From positions 1 through 24,524 of the forward strand of contig DAIOSQ010000010.1 of assembly GCA_036752465.1 (NCBI GenBank): DNA of 24,524 bases, in the 5' to 3' direction. The notes below the pieces were generated by a model. The model was not told the origin of the DNA and did no database searches. It saw only the letters and a list, made by a program, of their open reading frames with translations. This stretch comes from DAIOSQ01 sp036752465. Its GTDB lineage: Bacteria > Pseudomonadota > Gammaproteobacteria > Legionellales > Legionellaceae. Positions 18,081 through 24,524 of this stretch are shown piece by piece; position 1 is the first letter of the stretch, and each line of letters starts with the position of its first letter. A program made the position numbers and the translations under genes.

Positions 18081-18111
18081 TTCTTTTTTTGATCACCTAC
18101 CTATCGAACGT
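18081..18111. repeat. 31-base direct repeat, copy 2 (5' side of the OPR-like/Smr gene)
   Basis: Differs from the copy at 16897-16927 at one base (A for G). It lies between the OPR-like/Smr gene and the recO stop. Read in the gene's direction and frame it would encode Arg-Ser-Ile-Gly-Arg-stop, matching the real C-terminus Arg-Ser-Thr-Gly-Arg-stop. A small inverted repeat, CTATCG (18101-18106) and CGATAG (18115-18120), overlaps its edge. The flank on the gene side (18020-18080) is clearly AT-rich. Confidence 0.9.
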
Positions 18112-18136
18112 AAGCGATAGCGAAAATCCAGTATCT

Positions 18137-18820
18137 TCAGGTAGTATGGGTATAGAGTGCTCGGGTATGAATAGGTTTACCGTCCACCAAATGATGGACC
18201 AGCGCACGCATGATTTTTTTGGCAGTTTTTAACACGGCAGCGTCATTCAAACGACCAGCGGCCATCGCCAGAATATCGGCACCCAATAAACCCTCTGCGG
18301 CTCGATGAAAGCCCTCAGCAGCGATATATTGATAGCATGCATGTGGCTCCAAAGCAGCTCCGCTGACATCTCGATCCAAGGTTATGCCATAGCCACAGGC
18401 TTGTGCCAGGACCCATTCAAATTGCCTGAGCGCCATTTGCGTGACCAAGGTATGATCGCTGGTGATCAAAATATTTAGAGTTTCCGCATAACGAACAAAC
18501 AAACCATCTGCTGGATCGCCTGGTTTGAGTGCAAGATAGAGCAGTTCGTTTAGGTAGAGCGCGGCAAACAGCGAGTCCTTGCGCAGGGTTAACATAGGCG
18601 ATAGCATTTCTAGTTTTCTAACAAACGCCCCACCCGCTGGATATACCTGCGCTTCTAGCCATAAAGGTGTGAATGGCTGTAAGGCAGCGTTATGTTTTTT
18701 TCTTGCCCCGCGATAGCTGCATTTGATTAAACCGTACTGCTGGCTGAAAAAAGTCACATAAGCACTGCTCTCACTGGCGGGATGTATATGCAGCACCCAA
18801 GCTTGGGTTTCAATGATCAT
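18137..18820 (-). CDS. recO: DNA repair protein RecO
   Basis: RecFOR-pathway mediator that helps RecA load onto SSB-coated single-stranded DNA. The 227-residue length and domain plan fit: an N-terminal OB fold (ETQAWVLHIHPASESSAYVT, then SYRGARKKHNAALQPFTPL) and a helical C-terminal part (FEWVLAQACGYGITLDRDV). As in other gammaproteobacterial RecO proteins, no four-cysteine zinc finger is seen. The start overlaps the end of era by 11 bases, the common era-recO order. pdxJ, which often follows recO, is missing; the OPR-like/Smr gene lies there instead. Confidence 0.92.
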   Translation of the reverse strand: MIIETQAWVLHIHPASESSAYVTFFSQQYGLIKCSYRGARKKHNAALQPFTPLWLEAQVYPAGGAFVRKLEMLSPMLTLRKDSLFAALYLNELLYLALKPGDPADGLFVRYAETLNILITSDHTLVTQMALRQFEWVLAQACGYGITLDRDVSGAALEPHACYQYIAAEGFHRAAEGLLGADILAMAAGRLNDAAVLKTAKKIMRALVHHLVDGKPIHTRALYTHTT

Positions 18821-19706
18821 AGCCCATGTGTTTCAATAGTCGCTCATCGTCAGACCAACCAGACTTGACCTTACACCAACATTGCAAAAATACTTTCTGC
18901 TGCAACATCACTTCCATATCAATTCTGGCGTTAGTGGCCATTTCTTTCAGCTTACTGCCTTTGTTGCCAATAATCATCCGTTTGTGACTATCTTTTTCAA
19001 CCAGAATCAAGGCATGAATCCGAATCAACTGCGGCTCTTCTTTAAAAGACTCAATATCTACCAAGGTTGAATAAGGCAATTCATCGCCACACATACGAAA
19101 TATTTTCTCGCGCAATAGTTCGGCACAGAGAAATTTCGTGCTGCGATCGGTCACTTGATCATCGGCAAACACATGTCGTCCTGCTGGCATATAGGCCATG
19201 AGGTGGTTTTGCAACACATCGAGTTGAATGTCTTTTTTGGCAGACAAAGGAATCACTTCCTTAAAAGCATAGCGAGCGCTCATGCTCTGTAACCACGGTA
19301 ACAAAGTAGCTTTGTCACTGATTTTATCAACTTTGTTGACCAGCAAAAAACACGAAGCCGCTTGGCGGGCGATAATTTCCAACACATATTCGTCTTCTTC
19401 TGTCCAACGCAGGGCCTCAACCACAAACAACACCACATCGACATCTTGCAATACATTGCTAGCGGTTTTATTCATCATACGATTCATGATTTTCTTGGAG
19501 CCTACATGAATACCTGGAGTATCAACATAAAGCAATTGATAGTTGTCCAAGGTTTGGATCCCTAAAATGCTATGTCGTGTGGTTTGCGGTTTGCGGGAAG
19601 TAATACTGATTTTTTGTTGCAGAATTTTATTCAGTAACGTCGATTTACCGACATTTGGCCTACCTACTATGGCGATATAACCGCAATATGTTGTTGTCAT
19701 CGTCAT
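18810..19706 (-). CDS. era: GTPase Era
   Basis: Essential GTPase that binds the 3' end of 16S rRNA during small-subunit maturation. It shows G1 GRPNVGKST (residues 15-23), G2 within TTRHSILG, G3 DTPGIH, G4 NKVDK, and a C-terminal KH domain with LVEKDSHKRMIIGNKGSKLK. The 298-residue length is typical (E. coli 301). The ATG at 19706 has GGAG 6 bases upstream. Upstream is a transporter gene with a gap of only 19 bases; rnc, the usual partner before era, is not in the window. Confidence 0.97.
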   Translation of the reverse strand: MTMTTTYCGYIAIVGRPNVGKSTLLNKILQQKISITSRKPQTTRHSILGIQTLDNYQLLYVDTPGIHVGSKKIMNRMMNKTASNVLQDVDVVLFVVEALRWTEEDEYVLEIIARQAASCFLLVNKVDKISDKATLLPWLQSMSARYAFKEVIPLSAKKDIQLDVLQNHLMAYMPAGRHVFADDQVTDRSTKFLCAELLREKIFRMCGDELPYSTLVDIESFKEEPQLIRIHALILVEKDSHKRMIIGNKGSKLKEMATNARIDMEVMLQQKVFLQCWCKVKSGWSDDERLLKHMGYDH

Positions 19707-19725
19707 TACTTACTCCAATCTTTGT

Positions 19726-20961
19726 TTATGAGGTACTGCTGGCAACCACATGTTGATTGACCACTTTGGCGACACATGAGTCGGACCATACATTCAAAGC
19801 TGTTTCTAACATATCGATCAGACTATAAAATGGTAAAATAATACCCATTAATGTTATAGGGATGTTCATGCTGGACAGTAAGCTCGCACTTAAGAAAAAA
19901 CAGCCCATCGGAATCCCAGCATTGCCAATCGCGGCAACGGTAGACACCACCACCCAAAGTGCCATAGAAGTCAACGTCACCTCCAAGCCATTATTTTGCA
20001 TTAAATAAACCACGGTGGTAAAAATAAACGCAGCACAACCATTCATATTAATGCTGGTACACAGTGGCAACACAAAACGGCTTATCTCAGGACGCACGAA
20101 TAGCTTCTTTTCTACGGTATCCATCGTGACAGGTAACGTGCCTACCGAAGACTTTGAGAAGAAGGCCAAAGAAAGTGCCGGCAGCATAGCGCGCATCGTA
20201 GCAAACGGTTGAATACCGTGCGCTTTGAGCCACAGCGGCAATACCACAAACCCCTGTAGCAAATTGGCCAAGACAATAATCGCCAAATACTCACTCAAGC
20301 CCTTGATGGCCACCCCACTGCGCAGCTCCACAATGGTTGAGGTTATAAAACCAAATAAGCCTATGGGAATAATGGCAATAATCCACCTGGTAATGACCAT
20401 AAATAGACCATGCGCACCGCGAAAAAATTGGGTAATGGTCTCTCTGGCGTGTTCATCAGGAATAAAGCGTATGGCAATGCCCACAATAATGCCCATAAAC
20501 AAAACACTTAACACTTGATTTTCTAAAAACGGCGCTAAAAAATTGGTTGGAATCAGATGGATAAGATGTTGCACATAACCACCTGGTTGCTGCGCAAAAG
20601 CCGTCTGAGTGGTGTGCGGATCTGAATTTATCAAACTTGGTTTGATCAGCAAATACAATATAAAACTAATCAAAGCCGCCAGCAATGTGGTTGCCAAGGT
20701 ATAACACATGGTCCGGCGCCAGACCTTACGCATCATGCCATCGCTGCGATAATTAGATAATGTCACAATAATTGATAGCGCAATAATGGGCAAACTGATA
20801 CATTTGAACATACGAATGAATGTCTCAGTAATCAAGTGACCTATGGTTTTCACAACCGCCACATCGGATAAACCGCCCAGTATGCCCAATACTATCATCA
20901 ACGCATAGATCACAGGCTTACGGAACCAGGCAACGGCTTGTTTGGCATGTTGAGCACACAT
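19726..20961 (-). CDS. Dicarboxylate/amino acid:cation symporter (DAACS/SLC1 family), atypical substrate site
   Basis: Inner-membrane secondary transporter of the GltP/GltPh/SstT fold. The start is set at the ATG at 20961, which has GAGG about 9 bases upstream; earlier TTG (20991) and ATG (20982) lack one. This gives 411 residues. Hairpin HP1 carries SKSSVGTLPVT (near residue 270) and TM7 carries NMNGCAAF (near 305). Relative to GltPh, the NMDGT motif has Asp312 changed to Asn and Thr314 to Cys. In TM8 (LIDMLETALNVWSD), positions equal to Asp394, Asn401 and Asp405 are kept, but Arg397, which binds acidic side chains, is Glu. Substrate is therefore probably not glutamate or aspartate. Likely co-transcribed with era and recO. 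Confidence 0.88.
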   Translation of the reverse strand: MCAQHAKQAVAWFRKPVIYALMIVLGILGGLSDVAVVKTIGHLITETFIRMFKCISLPIIALSIIVTLSNYRSDGMMRKVWRRTMCYTLATTLLAALISFILYLLIKPSLINSDPHTTQTAFAQQPGGYVQHLIHLIPTNFLAPFLENQVLSVLFMGIIVGIAIRFIPDEHARETITQFFRGAHGLFMVITRWIIAIIPIGLFGFITSTIVELRSGVAIKGLSEYLAIIVLANLLQGFVVLPLWLKAHGIQPFATMRAMLPALSLAFFSKSSVGTLPVTMDTVEKKLFVRPEISRFVLPLCTSINMNGCAAFIFTTVVYLMQNNGLEVTLTSMALWVVVSTVAAIGNAGIPMGCFFLSASLLSSMNIPITLMGIILPFYSLIDMLETALNVWSDSCVAKVVNQHVVASSTS

Positions 20962-21154
20962 ATTGACATCCCTCAACCACATTTGTGGCAAATCAGCTAT
21001 TCTATACTCATTCCGCCTGAAGATCTTGGTTTTTTCGCAACTTGCTTTTTGTGCCTACGGAACTTTAAAAAGCGAGTAATAGCGAACCCTATTGCGAGTT
21101 TTTTTAAGTTTCGCGTGGCACTGGACGCGCTTTATTTTATAAATAAGAACTTTT

Positions 21155-24100
21155 TTAGGATATTATGCACCCTGGTGAATTAGGATTAGGCTGCTCTGTT
21201 AGCTGCAACGTATTGTTGGCGTTATGATTCCCAGCAAACATACTCAGGGCGGGAACTCTCAATTTTTTGGAGAATTCATCTTCCCAGCCCATTCGCGTGG
21301 ATTCAATCAAGGCGTACAATTCACCTTGATGATCACCCTCCTGCTGCGGGTCCAAATATTCCAAGCCAGCCAGAAAATGCTCCAATGCTTCCTCAGAAGG
21401 TGGCTGGAGAAAAAATGCATGCGCACGAACATTGCACAAATGCTCCTTGTGTCGCAAAATAAAGCTCAAATCATACTCGGTGCCTGAAGAACCTATGCGC
21501 CATTGCTTATTGTGTAATACACCGGTCATGGCTAAGATTTTATCGTAATTATCTTCTTCATGTTCATCCTGCTTTATACCTATTAACTCATCAGCGAGTG
21601 CTTGGTAGCAGTCTGAGTCATCAGAGTTATTTGCTCGTAATAAAATAGCACATAGCAGCTGCTGGTTTTGTTCGTATACGATACCTTGGTCACTCAATTT
21701 TATTATCTGCTCAACGAATTCAACTGGATGTGATGCACCTGTCACGGCAACACGGGTTACATGCGACAGCAACCCACTATTTTTAAGGCTGACCAATGCT
21801 TCAGCTAGCGCCATCGGGCTGTTACTGCTGGCAACCGCGTTCAAATTTTCTCCATGTTCAATGTGTGGACCGAGTAATCCGTTGTTTGACATCACTATCA
21901 CTGCTTCTGCCATTTCCGATATATGCCTGTGTTTACTAACCAGCTCCATGATACGCTGACTTTGTACGTGCCCGTTATCTGGTAATAATGTTGCATGGTG
22001 CAGCCTCACAAGTGCTTGTCCAAGCTCCGCTGGTTTCTCTGATTCCGCACGAACTAAGCCATAATAGGCGTTGCACGTGCGTACGTTTGCCAGCAGTGCT
22101 GCGTTATCTAGGATATTGAGCGCCTCCAATGCATCTTTAGGAAGAGGGTGCTTGAGCAATATCTGGAAAAATATTTTACTTTTTTCGACGTTCCGTGTGC
22201 CACGATCAGATAACCATGCATCCGATGCCTCGGTAAAATCCTTCATGCGTCTTTGCGCGAGCAGGTCATCAACCGCTGTCGCTCGTTCAGCAGGGCTACT
22301 TAATAAAGACAGATGATGCGTTTGCACGAAAGAAAGTGCTGCTGGTAAATATCGGTCGTCGTATCGCGAGTAAATTTCTGTCAAATGCCTATGAGCACCG
22401 TTTAAGCTTAGCAAATTAATTGGCGTGATCATCTGGAGGTAAATACTTGATACTTGTATAAAATTATTCATTAGTGCTGCAAAATGAACTTGTATCTGGT
22501 CCTTGACCTCCGGATGAGCAGCTTTTAAAGCTTGCAATATAGTTTGCAAATTAAGCACATCTATCTGAGGTCTATCTTTTATAAAACAAATCAGAGCAAG
22601 CATATTTTGAATACTGTTGTTGTTAAATAAATTCAGATCTAACATCAAATCTAGTAGCCCATTTAGTTGTTCGATACTGAGTATGTGACGTTGCACCAGG
22701 GCTGAAAGTTCGTTCACTATCTTAATCGCCTCTGGTTGTTGGAGTTGAGCCATCAATTGGGCATTGGCATGGAATAAACGATTCATTAAACAGGCAAAAC
22801 TCTCCGGTGCATTGATGAGCAATTGGTTCTCTTGGGCATCTACTAACGCCTTAAGAAGGGCTGGCTTGTTGATATCACCTGCTGTGTTCAGAACAGTTGA
22901 CTCTGTCCTAGGACGCTTTAAACGGGTTGCTAACAATTGCCATTGCTGCTGCGCTAGATCTGGAGAATCTTCATGTTCATGACATAACATCAATATTTCT
23001 ATCCAATGCGAGAGCTTCATCGTATAGCTTTTATCCTCCCAAAAATCATTAACTTGTTGCAATCCGCCCAAAACAGATGAAAACTTAATCACACTATTAA
23101 AGATGACAACTGCGTCTAGTTTTTTGGTGTCAGAATCACGTTTTTTGCTAATCACCTCAAGTTTTTTTAATATAACAGCTATATTTAGCGGCTCTGGTTG
23201 TGCACAAATTTTTTGGAGATACACTGACTCTATAGGTATTTTAAGTTCCGCCAAGGCAAGTAAAGCTGTAGCCACCCCTTGAGGTTTGTTATGCCTCATG
23301 ACAGCCAATACATTCTCGTGTGTCATGATGATGTTGAGATCTGAAGATTTACACTTTCGTAGTATACGAATGGCTTCTGTAATTTGGCTTGGTTGATTGC
23401 TATTCAAGAAAGTATCGAAATACGATTGATCACTGGCTAGATCTCGCTGTTCAGTAGGATGATGACCAGGCAAATTTTGCCATGCCTCGCTCAGGCATTT
23501 AATGACCGCTAAGTTTGTAAAGAGGCGAGCTAAATTAGCTGCTGCCTGAGGGTATCCTGTAGCGATTATACCATCACCTTGAAGCAGCGTCAGCAAATCA
23601 GATAATTGCTGCAGGTCATCGCATTGCACAATCTTTGTTAAATAAGACATCCTCTGAAGCCCAGACGAACCTAGGAATGCTGCATTTTTTTCTAAAATTT
23701 GGAAGCTACTGATAATCAACTTGATTTTTTGAATATTTGTTGCGCTTGCGCCAGTGCTTAGATTTACTCTGGTTGCCTTACCGAGGTCATTATTTGGAGC
23801 ATTGATTGTGATATTCAGCTCTGCAAAATCATACGCACCTGCACCTGCATCAGGACCCTGTCTTTCCTGATTAAACCCCTCGTACATCTGCAAAAACTGC
23901 CGCGCTATCGTCTCCGAATGATCGTGCTCAACCACAACTTCACTCAACCAACCCTTTTTAAATAACTCTTGGCATGGTTGCATGGCTGGCGTCGCATAAA
24001 ACGTTTTTAAGCCTGGGAAAAAAAACCTATGAAAAAACCACGTACCTGATAACCAACTGGGATCCAACGCAGCCTGCATAATATCCAACGTGGTCACTGT

Positions 24101-24217
24101 GCTGTTTGCTGCGTTGGCTTGTAACAAAATAGTCTTCAAGCTTGCAGGAAAAAAATATTGTTGATACCACGGCAACGCTTTGAAATAGTCTTTTAAGTTT
24201 TTTACGGCTGTCAACAT
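21155..24217 (-). CDS. Large helical-repeat protein with C-terminal CaaX box, candidate host-targeted effector
   Basis: No named homologue recognised. The protein has 1020 residues; the ATG at 24217 has AGGA 9 bases upstream. There is no signal peptide or clear membrane span. Residues ~690-860 hold five imperfect helical repeats of 30-37 residues with an ALxxLxxxGLL-like core (hydrophobic pairs at 708-709, 744-745, 781-782, 816-817 and 846-847; clearest copy ALAEALVSLKNSGLL). A similar array lies at ~275-355. Such Leu/Ala-rich repeats are frequent in large proteins of Legionellales and suit protein binding. An acidic stretch, DEHEEDNYDK, lies in the last fifth. The last four residues, Cys1017-Ile-Ile-Ser1020, form a perfect CaaX box after a polar linker (TEQPNPNSPG). 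Bacteria lack CaaX prenyltransferases, so this suggests modification inside a eukaryotic host, as for several Legionella Dot/Icm effectors. The effector role is inferred. Confidence 0.8.
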   Translation of the reverse strand: MLTAVKNLKDYFKALPWYQQYFFPASLKTILLQANAANSTVTTLDIMQAALDPSWLSGTWFFHRFFFPGLKTFYATPAMQPCQELFKKGWLSEVVVEHDHSETIARQFLQMYEGFNQERQGPDAGAGAYDFAELNITINAPNNDLGKATRVNLSTGASATNIQKIKLIISSFQILEKNAAFLGSSGLQRMSYLTKIVQCDDLQQLSDLLTLLQGDGIIATGYPQAAANLARLFTNLAVIKCLSEAWQNLPGHHPTEQRDLASDQSYFDTFLNSNQPSQITEAIRILRKCKSSDLNIIMTHENVLAVMRHNKPQGVATALLALAELKIPIESVYLQKICAQPEPLNIAVILKKLEVISKKRDSDTKKLDAVVIFNSVIKFSSVLGGLQQVNDFWEDKSYTMKLSHWIEILMLCHEHEDSPDLAQQQWQLLATRLKRPRTESTVLNTAGDINKPALLKALVDAQENQLLINAPESFACLMNRLFHANAQLMAQLQQPEAIKIVNELSALVQRHILSIEQLNGLLDLMLDLNLFNNNSIQNMLALICFIKDRPQIDVLNLQTILQALKAAHPEVKDQIQVHFAALMNNFIQVSSIYLQMITPINLLSLNGAHRHLTEIYSRYDDRYLPAALSFVQTHHLSLLSSPAERATAVDDLLAQRRMKDFTEASDAWLSDRGTRNVEKSKIFFQILLKHPLPKDALEALNILDNAALLANVRTCNAYYGLVRAESEKPAELGQALVRLHHATLLPDNGHVQSQRIMELVSKHRHISEMAEAVIVMSNNGLLGPHIEHGENLNAVASSNSPMALAEALVSLKNSGLLSHVTRVAVTGASHPVEFVEQIIKLSDQGIVYEQNQQLLCAILLRANNSDDSDCYQALADELIGIKQDEHEEDNYDKILAMTGVLHNKQWRIGSSGTEYDLSFILRHKEHLCNVRAHAFFLQPPSEEALEHFLAGLEYLDPQQEGDHQGELYALIESTRMGWEDEFSKKLRVPALSMFAGNHNANNTLQLTEQPNPNSPGCIIS

Positions 24218-24294
24218 AATCAGTTATCCTCGTGCAAAATAAACACTCTTCTGTGCCGAGGCGCTGCCACTACCCAGCAGAAAATTGAGCTTTA

Positions 24295-24323
24295 ATTATA
24301 CATGAAGTAGGCAGTGAATGCAA
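24295..24323 (-). promoter_or_regulatory. Sigma70-type promoter for the 1020-residue CaaX protein gene
   Basis: On the minus strand TTGCAT (24318-24323), an exact 17-base spacer and a perfect TATAAT (24295-24300). Transcription would start near 24288 and give a leader of about 70 bases. The gene thus appears to be its own transcription unit. It is the best promoter match in the window. Confidence 0.55.
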
Positions 24324-24330
24324 CAGGCAG

Positions 24331-24385
24331 TAAAATTTTAGCCTAGCAACATTTCTCTTAAACCAATTTGAAAATGCTTAGGCTA
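24331..24385 (-). terminator. Possible terminator hairpin after the partial gene at the window end
   Basis: Inverted arms TAGCCTA and TAGGCTA (24379-24385 and 24339-24345) enclose a second short stem (CATTT/AAATG) and a large loop of about 17 bases. On the minus strand AAATTTTA follows. The hairpin overlaps the stop codon of the gene at 24378-24524 and separates it from the promoter of the next gene. The stem is interrupted and the U-tract is short, so efficiency is uncertain. Confidence 0.35.
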
Positions 24386-24524
24386 CATGCCAAGACAGCA
24401 CGCCAGCAGGTATCAACGTAGGTTGCATCTGCAGGCATGGTTGGTTGTTTGTATCTGCCAGCGCCACGCGGATTTCGAGGGTTTGCTGCGGTACGGTTAC
24501 ATGTTCTAAGTGTATCAACCAATG
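24378..24524 (-). CDS. C-terminal fragment of an unidentified protein, cut by the window edge
   Basis: On the minus strand a frame is open from the window edge for 48 codons to a TAA at 24378-24380. It includes LEIRVALADTNNQP and ends PTLIPAGVLSWHVA. Alternating hydrophobic residues suggest beta strands. The frame has no start inside the window. It is supported by the uninterrupted reading, balanced composition and a hairpin at its stop. The family is not recognised from so short a piece. Confidence 0.5.
   Translation of the reverse strand, partial: HWLIHLEHVTVPQQTLEIRVALADTNNQPCLQMQPTLIPAGVLSWHVA

Noticed and set aside
18010..18096. Hydrophobic N-terminal extension of the OPR-like/Smr protein that could pass for a membrane anchor
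   Set aside because: The region is AT-rich, Tyr/Ile/Phe-biased in the way of translated non-coding DNA, and a better start at 18009 exists. A -10-like TATACT at 18027-18032 (minus strand) also lies within it.
16897..18111. Direct repeats as target-site duplications of an insertion sequence
   Set aside because: 31 bases is too long for usual target duplications, there are no terminal inverted repeats, and the enclosed gene is not a transposase.
21112..21129. Plus-strand hairpin CGCGT-8 bases-ACGCG followed by a T-rich stretch, as a terminator
   Set aside because: It is oriented for plus-strand transcription, but no plus-strand gene ends there; on the minus strand the tract after it is A-rich. 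The stem has only five pairs.
20938..21183. 81-codon plus-strand reading frame across the gap between the symporter and the CaaX gene
   Set aside because: It overlaps the 5' end of the symporter gene antisense, has no ribosome-binding site and has a composition typical of non-coding sequence.

Overview
The window looks like a chromosomal segment of a host-associated gammaproteobacterium, most plausibly a member of the Legionellales (Legionella, Coxiella or Berkiella-like). The leuS-lptE-holA block, the YccA, Mfd, TldD, RecO and Era sequences and the nitrilase-TldD pair are gammaproteobacterial in type. Two other genes are of the kind found in intracellular Legionellales: a helical-repeat (OPR-like) protein with an Smr domain, and a 1020-residue repeat protein that ends in a eukaryotic CaaX prenylation box. 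The assignment to order is inference; no rRNA, tRNA or marker gene settles it. No CRISPR array, insertion sequence or phage gene was seen.

Layout. Positions 1-3789 (+): 3' part of leuS, then lptE and holA, all overlapping and so one operon. 3805-4992 (-): a YhiN/HI0933-type flavoprotein, convergent with holA. 4993-5240: a 248-base divergent gap with a candidate mfd promoter and nothing else recognised. 5241-8687 (+): mfd. 8697-10948 (-): a Nit-type amidase followed by tldD, coupled by a TGATG overlap. 11100-13401 (+): a small four-helix membrane protein, yccA and a YahK-like zinc alcohol dehydrogenase, closely spaced. 13425-13784 (-): a short acidic orphan. 13909-16681 (-): korA-korB, a two-subunit 2-oxoacid:ferredoxin oxidoreductase. 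16909-18009 (-): the OPR-like/Smr gene, flanked by two 31-base direct repeats. 18137-20961 (-): a DAACS-type symporter, era and recO in one likely operon. 21155-24217 (-): the 1020-residue CaaX protein, with its own good sigma70-like promoter. 24378-24524 (-): the C-terminal end of an unidentified gene. No stretch longer than 300 bases lacks a gene.

How it fits together. Most genes are housekeeping: leucine charging and proofreading, LPS export to the outer membrane, clamp loading, transcription-coupled repair, recombination repair, small-subunit ribosome maturation and membrane-protein quality control. The accessory signal lies in three orphan genes (13425-13784, 16909-18009, 21155-24217). 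The 1020-residue protein is the best effector candidate: helical repeats suited to binding host proteins, plus a terminal Cys-Ile-Ile-Ser that a host farnesyltransferase could modify to anchor it in host membranes. The OPR-like/Smr protein has the domain plan of plant organellar PPR-SMR proteins (helical RNA-binding repeats followed by a putative RNA nuclease), built with a different repeat type.
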